From contig NZ_QFOZ01000001.1 in assembly GCF_003241315.1 (NCBI RefSeq), forward strand, positions 62,001 through 126,000: DNA of 64,000 nucleotides. Direction: 5' to 3'. The position numbers and the translations under genes were made by a program. Position 1 is the first letter of the stretch, and each line of letters opens with the position of its first letter. This DNA comes from Lawsonella clevelandensis (GTDB lineage Bacteria; Actinomycetota; Actinomycetes; Mycobacteriales; Mycobacteriaceae). A model generated the notes under the pieces. The model did not search any database. It was not told the origin of the DNA and worked only from the letters and a program-made list of their open reading frames with translations. Below, piece by piece: positions 57,875 to 64,000 of this stretch.

Positions 57875-57895
57875 GTTGATTGCATAGCACTCAAG
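57875..57895 (+). promoter_or_regulatory. HAIR-like HspR operator 2
   Basis: GTTGATT (57875-57881), 7 bases, then ACTCAAG (57889-57895). The right half is perfect and the left half 5 of 7. Its centre lies 43 bp from site 1 and it ends 65 bases before the hsp20 ATG. Confidence 0.55.
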
Positions 57896-57960
57896 TCTGG
57901 TAATGAAGTAAATAGCACAAATACTACATAGACAAATAAGACTTTAAGGAGGTCGCCATT

Positions 57961-58395
57961 ATGGCTACTGCTACTTTCGATCCTTTCCACGAATTCGAGC
58001 GTCTCTTCAACGGTGTCGCTACCGCCCAGGACTCCAGCCTCTCCATGGACCTTTACAAGAAGGGCGACGTCTTCATTGCAGAAATCGATATGCCAGGTGT
58101 TGATCCCGCCTCTATCGACATTGATATTGACGATCGCACTCTCACGGTTCGCGCGGCACGCGCCTCTGTTTCCGGGGACGATATTGAATGGCTCACCCGG
58201 GAACGTCGCAATGGTACATTCGCCCGCCAACTAACACTCGGCCGCGGACTTGCTACCGACCGTATTGAGGCTACCTATGTTGATGGCGTTTTGAAGCTCA
58301 CTCTGCCTGTGGCAGAAGAAGCTAAGCCGCGGAAGATCTCCGTCAACCACGTTATTAGCAACGATGCAGCAGACCAGAAAGAAGTTAACAAGTAG
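57961..58395 (+). CDS. Small heat-shock protein Hsp20
   Basis: 144 residues. ATP-independent holdase. A short N-terminal arm (TATFDPFHEFERLF) precedes the alpha-crystallin domain (about 28-125) with YKKGDVFIAEIDMPGVDPASIDIDIDDRTLTVRA and the A-x-x-x-n-G-v-L motif in ATYVDGVLKLTLP. The ATG has AAGGAGG 7 bases upstream, and the gene is preceded by two HspR-like operators and followed by a strong terminator, so it is a heat- or stress-induced single-gene unit. Confidence 0.93.
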   Translation: MATATFDPFHEFERLFNGVATAQDSSLSMDLYKKGDVFIAEIDMPGVDPASIDIDIDDRTLTVRAARASVSGDDIEWLTRERRNGTFARQLTLGRGLATDRIEATYVDGVLKLTLPVAEEAKPRKISVNHVISNDAADQKEVNK

Positions 58396-58433
58396 GATCA
58401 ATATTCCCACGCCGTGTTTGCGTGCATAAATGC

Positions 58434-58475
58434 GGGGAGGGGCTGTACATGATAACGAATGTACAGCCCCTCCCC
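58434..58475. terminator. Strong terminator between hsp20 and fumA
   Basis: A perfect 17-bp stem (GGGGAGGGGCTGTACAT at 58434-58450 with its complement at 58459-58475), an 8-base loop and TTAATTTTTT downstream on the plus strand. Confidence 0.85.
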
Positions 58476-58523
58476 TTAATTTTTTAAGGAGTGCAGTCGC
58501 TAGTAATTACTAGCGGGGAGTGT

Positions 58524-60203
58524 TTACAGTCCGGGACGCTTGCCGATGGTCAGTGTGCATTCCTGGGTGTGGGCGAAGAAGTCATTGCCCTTGTCGTCAA
58601 CGACGATGAAGGCGGGGAAGTCTTCTACCTCAATCTTCCATACTGCTTCCATACCGAGTTCGGGGTACTCCAGTACCTCTACCTTCTTAATGCAGTTCTT
58701 GGCGAGAACAGCTGCGGGGCCACCAATGGAGCCCAGGTAGAAGCCGCCGTGCTTCTTGCAAGCATCGGTGACCTGCTTGGAGCGGTTGCCCTTGGCCACC
58801 ATGATCATGGAGCCACCCTTTTCCTGGAAGGGATCAACGTAGGGGTCCATACGTCCAGCGGTGGTGGGGCCGAAGGAGCCAGAAGCCATACCCTCGGGGG
58901 TCTTGGCGGGGCCGGCGTAGTAGACCGGGTGGTTCTTCATGTACTCGGGCATGGGTTCGCCGGCTTCAATGCGTTCACGGATCTTGGCGTGGGCAATGTC
59001 GCGGGCAACGATCATGGTTCCGGTCATGGAGACGCGGGTCTTGATGGGGTACTTGGAGAGGGTTGCAAGGATCTCATCCATCGGCTTGGAAAGATCAATC
59101 TTGACGGCGGTGTCGTCGCCACCCTTGTGATCAATGTCTGCATCGGTGAGTTCCGGCAGATACTGGCCGGGGTTGGTTTCCAACTTCTCCAAGAAAATAC
59201 CCTCGGGTGTGATCTTGGCCTTGGCCTGGCGGTCTGCGGAGCAGGAGACGGCGATGGCGACGGGCAGGGATGCGCCGTGGCGGGGGAGACGAATGACGCG
59301 GACGTCGTGGCAGAAGTACTTGCCGCCGAACTGGGCACCGATGTCCATGTGGCGGGTCATGTCGAGGACTTTTTCTTCCATTTCCAGGTCTCGGAAACCG
59401 TGGGCGGTTTCGCTTCCGTGGGTGGGAAGAGTGTCGAGGTAGCGGGCGCTGGCGTACTTTGCGGTCTTGAGAGCGTATTCAGCGGAGGTACCACCGATAA
59501 CGATGCCAAGGTGGTAGGGCGGGCAGGCGGCGGTGCCGAGGCTGCGGATCTTGCCTTCCAGGAAGTGCATCATGGATTCGTGGTTAAGGATGGCTTTGGT
59601 CTCTTGGAAGAGGTAGCTCTTGTTAGCGGAGCCGCCGCCTTTAGCCATGAAGAGGAAGTGGTAGTCGCGGTCAGATTCCGGCTTGGTGTCAGCATAGAGT
59701 TCGATCTGCGCGGGGAGGTTGCAGCCGGTGTTCTTTTCCTCGTACATGGACAGTGGTGCGTTTTGGGAGTAGCGCAGGTTGTCCTGGGTGTAGGCGTTGT
59801 AGACGCCGCGAGAGAGAGCACGCTCGTCGGTACCTTCGGTAAGGACGTACTGGCCGCGTTCGCCCTTGATAATGGCGGTGCCAGTGTCCTGGCACATGGG
59901 GAGGGTTCCCTCCGCGGCGATGACGGCGTTCTGTAGAAGGTTGTAGGCGACGAATTTGTCGTTGTCGCTAGCTTCCGGATCGTCGTAAATCTTGCGGAGT
60001 TTTGCGAGGTGGGTGGGACGCAGGTAGTGGGCAATGTCGTGCATTGCGGTTTCCGATAGCAAGGTGAGGGCTTCGTCGCTCACCTTGAGGAAAGTAGTGC
60101 CGTCCGGTCCTTCCACTGTTTCCACGCCTTCTTTGGTAAGGAGGCGGTATTCAGTGGGGTCGGATTGCAGGGGCAGCATGTCTTCGTAGAAGAATTCCGG
60201 CAT
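58524..60203 (-). CDS. fumA: Fumarate hydratase class I (iron-sulfur)
   Basis: 559 residues. Converts fumarate and malate with an oxygen-sensitive [4Fe-4S] cluster. The cluster cysteines are in [20 protein letters not shown] and [10 protein letters not shown]; the C-terminal beta domain contains [11 protein letters not shown] and [20 protein letters not shown]. Three ATGs lie in a row (60209, 60206, 60203); AAGGA abuts the first, so the third has the right spacing and was chosen. A class II fumarase gene lies just upstream on the same strand, separated by 255 bases and a hairpin. A long antisense frame over this gene is a codon-bias artefact. Confidence 0.94.
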   Translation of the reverse strand: MPEFFYEDMLPLQSDPTEYRLLTKEGVETVEGPDGTTFLKVSDEALTLLSETAMHDIAHYLRPTHLAKLRKIYDDPEASDNDKFVAYNLLQNAVIAAEGTLPMCQDTGTAIIKGERGQYVLTEGTDERALSRGVYNAYTQDNLRYSQNAPLSMYEEKNTGCNLPAQIELYADTKPESDRDYHFLFMAKGGGSANKSYLFQETKAILNHESMMHFLEGKIRSLGTAACPPYHLGIVIGGTSAEYALKTAKYASARYLDTLPTHGSETAHGFRDLEMEEKVLDMTRHMDIGAQFGGKYFCHDVRVIRLPRHGASLPVAIAVSCSADRQAKAKITPEGIFLEKLETNPGQYLPELTDADIDHKGGDDTAVKIDLSKPMDEILATLSKYPIKTRVSMTGTMIVARDIAHAKIRERIEAGEPMPEYMKNHPVYYAGPAKTPEGMASGSFGPTTAGRMDPYVDPFQEKGGSMIMVAKGNRSKQVTDACKKHGGFYLGSIGGPAAVLAKNCIKKVEVLEYPELGMEAVWKIEVEDFPAFIVVDDKGNDFFAHTQECTLTIGKRPGL

Positions 60204-60357
60204 CATCATTCCTTGGGCAGAGAGGGTAAATACTCAACTCTCACCCTAGGTTTCTTTTTCGATGACGTCTGCCAAGGATAGCCTACGCTATTTTGTTAAA
60301 AACTTTGCTGAGCTGCTTATTTAGTGCAATAAAAAGATGCAGTGTGTTAAAAATTAC

Positions 60358-60432
60358 ATGCTCCCCCGCAGGAGAAACTGTCTGTGTATGACACTGTTTC
60401 AGTTACTGTTTCAGTTCCTACGGGGGAGTATG
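60358..60432 (-). terminator. Terminator after fumC
   Basis: A 17-position stem (60358-60374 with 60416-60432) with two G-U pairs, centred on CTCCCCCG/CGGGGGAG, encloses a 41-base loop. The loop contains a tandem 12-bp repeat (ACTGTTTCAGTT at 60393-60404 and 60405-60416). The rest of the 255-base gap shows nothing else. Confidence 0.6.
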
Positions 60433-60464
60433 CAGAAGGGAAAATAGTTAACGGGAGAAGTTGG

Positions 60465-61907
60465 CTACTTCTGCGGGTGTGTCATGGCAGCCACATTGAG
60501 GGCTTCTGCTAGCTTCTCCTCGGTAATTTCGCCGCGTTCAACGTAGCCAAGTTCAATAGTGGCCTCGCGAATGGTGAGGTTCTTCTTGATGGCATATTTG
60601 GCGATCTTGGCGGATGCTTCGTAGCCGATAACGCGGTTAAGTGGGGTGACGATGGAGGGGCTGGATTCGGCTAGCTGCAGGCAGCGTTCTTCATTGGCGA
60701 CAAGACCATCAATGCACCGCTCAGCTAGTACGCGAGATACGTTGCCGAGAATGGTGATGGAGGTCAGGAGGTTAGCGGCCATTACCGGCAGCATAACCAG
60801 AAGATCAAAGTTACCCTGTGCACCTGCGAAGGCGATGGCGGCATCGTTGCCGATAACCTGAGCGGCTACCTGGACGGTGGCTTCGGGGAGAACCGGGTTA
60901 ACTTTGCCGGGCATGATGGAGGAGCCGGGCTGCAGGTCGGGAAGGGAGATCTCGCCGATGCCTGTGCGCGGGCCAGATCCCATCCAGCGCAGGTCATTAG
61001 CGATCTTGACTTCGCTGACGGCGATGGTGCGCAGCATACCGGACATCTCGACGAGAGAATCCTGTGCAGCCTGTGCCTCAAAATGGTTGGGGGCTTCCAC
61101 AACTGGGAGACCGGTGTTCTCGGAAATGAGCTCGATAACGCGCTGTGAGAAACCAGCCGGAGTATTAATGCCGGTGCCAACGGCAGTGCCGCCGAGGGGG
61201 AGTTCGCAGAGGCGGCCAAAGGAGGAGTCGATACGGTCCAGACCATTGCGAATCTGCTGGGCGTGTCCGGAGAATTCCTGCCCAAGCGTAATGGGCGTGG
61301 CGTCCATCAAATGGGTACGACCGGATTTCACAACAGATGTGAACTCTTTTGCCTTCTTTTCCAAGGCGGTGGCGAGGGTTTCTAGGCCTGGCTTTAGAAC
61401 TGTGGTGATGGCTTCCACTGCGGCAATGTGGATGGAGGAGGGGAAAACATCATTGGAGGACTGGGAGGCATTCACGTGGTCGTTGGGGTGGACGGGGGTG
61501 AACTCGTCGGCGGGTTTACCGGCGGCTTCCCAAGCTTCCTTCTTGTAGCGTGTGGCCAGGGTGGCAATGACCTCATTGGTGTTCATATTAGAGGAGGTGC
61601 CAGAGCCCGTTTGGAAGATGTCGATGGGGAATTCGTCGTTGTGTTTGCCGGCGATAACCTCGTCTGCGGCGGTGACGATGGCTTTACTGGTGGCTTCGTC
61701 GATAACACCTAGTTCGAGGTTGGCGAGTGCGGCGGCGCGCTTAATGTGTCCAAGGGCGGCAATGTGGTGCGGAGTGATGGTGTTACCACTGATAGGGAAG
61801 TTTTCTACGGCTCGTTGGGTTTGTGCGGCGTAGAGGGCGTTTTTGGGGACTTTTACGTCGCCCATGGTGTCGTGCTCAATGCGGTATTCCTGGTTGTCAG
61901 CAGACAT
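60465..61907 (-). CDS. fumC: Fumarate hydratase class II
   Basis: 480 residues. Iron-free, oxygen-stable fumarase of the TCA cycle. [44 protein letters not shown] with the catalytic region, and the superfamily signature [11 protein letters not shown] are all present. I chose the ATG at 61907 (MSADNQ, GGAG-type purines 6 bases upstream); ATG 61919 is possible. It lies upstream of fumA, giving two unrelated enzymes for the same reaction side by side. Confidence 0.95.
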   Translation of the reverse strand: MSADNQEYRIEHDTMGDVKVPKNALYAAQTQRAVENFPISGNTITPHHIAALGHIKRAAALANLELGVIDEATSKAIVTAADEVIAGKHNDEFPIDIFQTGSGTSSNMNTNEVIATLATRYKKEAWEAAGKPADEFTPVHPNDHVNASQSSNDVFPSSIHIAAVEAITTVLKPGLETLATALEKKAKEFTSVVKSGRTHLMDATPITLGQEFSGHAQQIRNGLDRIDSSFGRLCELPLGGTAVGTGINTPAGFSQRVIELISENTGLPVVEAPNHFEAQAAQDSLVEMSGMLRTIAVSEVKIANDLRWMGSGPRTGIGEISLPDLQPGSSIMPGKVNPVLPEATVQVAAQVIGNDAAIAFAGAQGNFDLLVMLPVMAANLLTSITILGNVSRVLAERCIDGLVANEERCLQLAESSPSIVTPLNRVIGYEASAKIAKYAIKKNLTIREATIELGYVERGEITEEKLAEALNVAAMTHPQK

Positions 61908-62019
61908 TCTCATCTCCATTAGGTAACGGACAGTAACGGGAGGGGTACCTTCTTAGGATTCCTCCCATAACTGTAAGTATAGGCTTGCCTAATAATTAAT
62001 GGAGAGGGGGAAACGATTT

Positions 62020-63507
62020 CTACTCGCGGGAATCTTTAACCGCTTTCTCAAATTCAGCCACGACCTGCTCAGATGGCGGCTTGGTGAGATAGCTCACGAT
62101 AACTGCGACAAGCATATTTGCACAGAACCCCGGAATCATCTCATAGATAAGCGACGACAATACCGGAGTGAATCCCCACACAGCTACCACTACAGCACCC
62201 GTCAGCAAACCGGCAATAGCGCCTTCCTTAGTAAGACGCTTCCACCACAACGACAGCACAATAATGGGGCCAAATGCGGCACCGAAGCCCGCCCACGCAA
62301 ACGCCACCAACTCCAAAATGGTGTTAGAGCGGGGAATCGCCAACAGTGCCGCAACAATCGCCACCGCCAACACCGCGAAGCGAGACAACAACACCAACCT
62401 GCGCTGCGACACCTTCTTCTTGAAAATCCCGCGGTAAAGATCCTCCACCAGTACAGAAGACGTCACCAATAACTGCGAAGAAATAGTCGACATAATGGCA
62501 GCCAACACCGCCGCCAACACCACACCCGCTAAGAATGGGTGAAAGAGTTTCTGGCCCATCACCAAAAACACTGTTTCCGCAGTTTGCTGAGACTCTGTCA
62601 ACTCATGCCCATCAACATGGAGATAAGCACACCCCACCAAACCGGTAGCAATAGCCCCCAGAATGGATACCGCCATCCACGTCGTGCCGACACGCCTACC
62701 ATAAGCAGCTTCACGAGGAGACCGCAGGGCCATAAAACGCACAATGATGTGCGGTTGCCCCACATACCCCAAACCCCACCCCAGCGCAGACACAATAGTC
62801 AACGGCGCCACACCATGCACCATAGAAAAATGATCCGGGAACGACGTGCGAATAATGTCCGTTGTCTCAGAAAAACCACCCAAGGACACTACCGCCGTAA
62901 TGGGAATAGCGATCAGCGCCGTCATCATGAGAAGACCCTGCACAACATCGGTGTATGAAACAGCTAAAAAGCCGCCCACAAACGTATACAGCACCACTAC
63001 ACCGGAAACAATGAGCATGCCCGTCAAATAGGAGGTACCAAACGTGGCCTGGAAAAACGTTCCCCCCGCCACCATGCCGGAGGACACATAGAAGGTAAAG
63101 AAAAACAGGATGACAAGCCCCGAACAAATACGCAAGACATGGGACGAATCATGGAGACGATTTTCTAAGAACGTCGGAATAGTAATAGAGTCCTGCGTCA
63201 CAACGGAATACGACCGCAAACGCGGAGCCACAATCTTCCAGTTCAGCCACGCACCCACCGTCAAACCCACCGCAATCCAGGCTTCACAGAGACCTGAAAT
63301 GTAGATGGCGCCGGGCAAACCCATCAGAAGCCATCCCGACATGTCCGACGCACCCGCCGATAAAGCTGCTGTGAAGGGGTGAAGTTGTCGGTCAGCCAGC
63401 ATGTATCCTTCGTGGCTCGTGGTCTTGCGGAAGGCATAGAGACCAATACCGATCATCGCCACAAAGTAGACGACGAGGGCGAGAATAGTCCAGCTAGTTG
63501 ACGACAC
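62020..63507 (-). CDS. putP: Sodium/proline symporter PutP
   Basis: 495 residues, about 13 helices. SSS-family Na+-coupled proline importer. Helix 2 has LSAGASDMSGWLLMGLPGAIYISG, the Na+/proline site of PutP, and helix 9 has MSTISSQLLVTSSVLVEDLYR, another PutP signature. GTG start with AAGGA upstream. The 283 bases up to typA carry the divergent promoters of both genes. Confidence 0.93.
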   Translation of the reverse strand: MSSTSWTILALVVYFVAMIGIGLYAFRKTTSHEGYMLADRQLHPFTAALSAGASDMSGWLLMGLPGAIYISGLCEAWIAVGLTVGAWLNWKIVAPRLRSYSVVTQDSITIPTFLENRLHDSSHVLRICSGLVILFFFTFYVSSGMVAGGTFFQATFGTSYLTGMLIVSGVVVLYTFVGGFLAVSYTDVVQGLLMMTALIAIPITAVVSLGGFSETTDIIRTSFPDHFSMVHGVAPLTIVSALGWGLGYVGQPHIIVRFMALRSPREAAYGRRVGTTWMAVSILGAIATGLVGCAYLHVDGHELTESQQTAETVFLVMGQKLFHPFLAGVVLAAVLAAIMSTISSQLLVTSSVLVEDLYRGIFKKKVSQRRLVLLSRFAVLAVAIVAALLAIPRSNTILELVAFAWAGFGAAFGPIIVLSLWWKRLTKEGAIAGLLTGAVVVAVWGFTPVLSSLIYEMIPGFCANMLVAVIVSYLTKPPSEQVVAEFEKAVKDSRE

Positions 63508-63724
63508 TGATGGAGTCCTTGTTAATGGGATCGAGGCTATGAGGGTCTTTCATAGCGTGTAGCGGATAAGTGACTTAGTGGCTAACTTTACCGGCAAACT
63601 AGAAAATAAAAGTTTTTTACACAATTTTCGGTGAGAAGTGGGCAATAAGCCTCCAACTAACAGTTTTCAAACTGTGACGTGTAAAGTTGCCGTTGGAGCT
63701 GCCGCGCACAGCGTCGGTCTTGTG

Positions 63725-63752
63725 TTTACAGCTCACTCCACAGCCCATAAGT
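63725..63752 (+). promoter_or_regulatory. Candidate typA promoter
   Basis: TTTACA (63725-63730), 16 bases, then CATAAG (63747-63752), 38 bases before the typA start. It is a moderate match to a housekeeping promoter. Confidence 0.3.
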
Positions 63753-63790
63753 ACTGCGGCTGAATCTGTCGATCCTTGCTAGGAGCTCTC

Positions 63791-64000
63791 TTGCCTCAGA
63801 AGCACGAATTCCGCAATGTAGCCATCATCGCCCACGTTGACCACGGTAAAACCACCCTAGTTGATGCAATGCTGGAACAGTCCGGTGTCTTCTCTGAACA
63901 CCAGGAAGTTGCTGAACGAGTTATGGACTCCGGCGATCTAGAGCGAGAAAAGGGCATTACCATTCTCGCCAAAAACACAGCTGTGCATCGTCCCGGACAA
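63791..64000 (+). CDS. typA: Translational GTPase TypA/BipA, N-terminal part (cut by window edge)
   Basis: The first 70 codons run to the window end. The G1 motif AHVDHGKTT and the switch-1 segment [21 protein letters not shown] identify the TypA/BipA elongation-factor-like GTPase, which helps ribosome assembly and stress growth. The start is TTG at 63791 with AGGAG 6 bases upstream; no ATG or GTG fits. Confidence 0.92.
   Translation, partial: MPQKHEFRNVAIIAHVDHGKTTLVDAMLEQSGVFSEHQEVAERVMDSGDLEREKGITILAKNTAVHRPGQ

Noticed and set aside
58491..59936. 481-residue open frame on the plus strand
   Set aside because: It lies antisense to the class I fumarase gene; the product is Gly/Val-rich with no family motifs, and the open frame follows from the codon bias of fumA.
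60877..61548. 223-residue plus-strand frame over fumC
   Set aside because: Shadow of the class II fumarase gene; no independent signals.

Overview
The window is a continuous stretch of core chromosome from a mycolic-acid-group actinobacterium (order Mycobacteriales). The gene order pmt–rsmI–metG–tatD–rpfB–rsmA–ispE, pth–rplY–prs–glmU, mfd–mazG–lpqU-like–eno–ftsB–DUF501–ppx, greA/mca–uppS–coaA/glyA, glpX–xseB–xseA/ispH–DUF6542 and ychF follows, with gaps, the order I know from Mycobacterium tuberculosis (about Rv1002c to Rv1112) and Corynebacterium. Mycothiol conjugate amidase, a short-chain Z-prenyl synthase, meso-diaminopimelate dehydrogenase and a MetP/MetS-type transporter fit this, and the last two lean towards Corynebacterium-like organisms. 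Base composition is moderate by eye, unlike high-GC Mycobacterium. I cannot name the genus; Corynebacterium or a nearby lineage such as Lawsonella are possible.

Layout. 1-10.8 kb: truncated protein mannosyltransferase, then a rightward block for rRNA methylation, Met-tRNA charging, resuscitation factor, isoprenoid synthesis, an ABC-F protein and an MFS exporter. 10.9-14.7 kb: a frameshifted hydroxyisobutyryl-CoA hydrolase gene, ddh, and a POT peptide transporter. 14.8-21.3 kb: leftward translation and cell-wall precursor genes (prfC, pth, rplY, prs, glmU), interrupted by a rightward pair of unknown 64-residue membrane proteins. 21.5-23.3 kb: cysK, cysE and tRNA-Gln. 23.4-33.9 kb: rmlA diverging from mfd, then mazG, a lytic transglycosylase, eno, ftsB, DUF501, ppx and a tRNA with anticodon UAA. 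34.1-46.8 kb: BI-1 protein, an acyltransferase, greA, mca, uppS, coaA, glyA, a LysR-like effector-domain protein, glpX, xseBA and ispH. 46.8-54.5 kb: leftward membrane genes (DUF6542, rmuC, AI-2E family, metS/metP, second NSS transporter). 54.5-64 kb: ychF, alcohol dehydrogenase, sirtuin, hsp20 with HspR-like sites, class I and class II fumarases, putP and the start of typA.

The genes are mostly housekeeping. No CRISPR array, insertion sequence, prophage or integrase was seen, and no gap exceeds 300 bases. The more interesting signals are in regulatory DNA and small genes: many start codons lie 6-8 bases after a -10-like hexamer (leaderless mRNAs), including the divergent pair rmlA/mfd, whose -10 boxes overlap inside a palindrome; short tandem repeats recur between genes; a leaderless mini-ORF precedes glyA; two homopolymer/frame anomalies affect a hydrolase gene and glmU; and a small operon of unknown two-helix membrane proteins has its own operator-like palindrome and terminator. 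I found no gene cluster that clearly forms a new multi-gene system.
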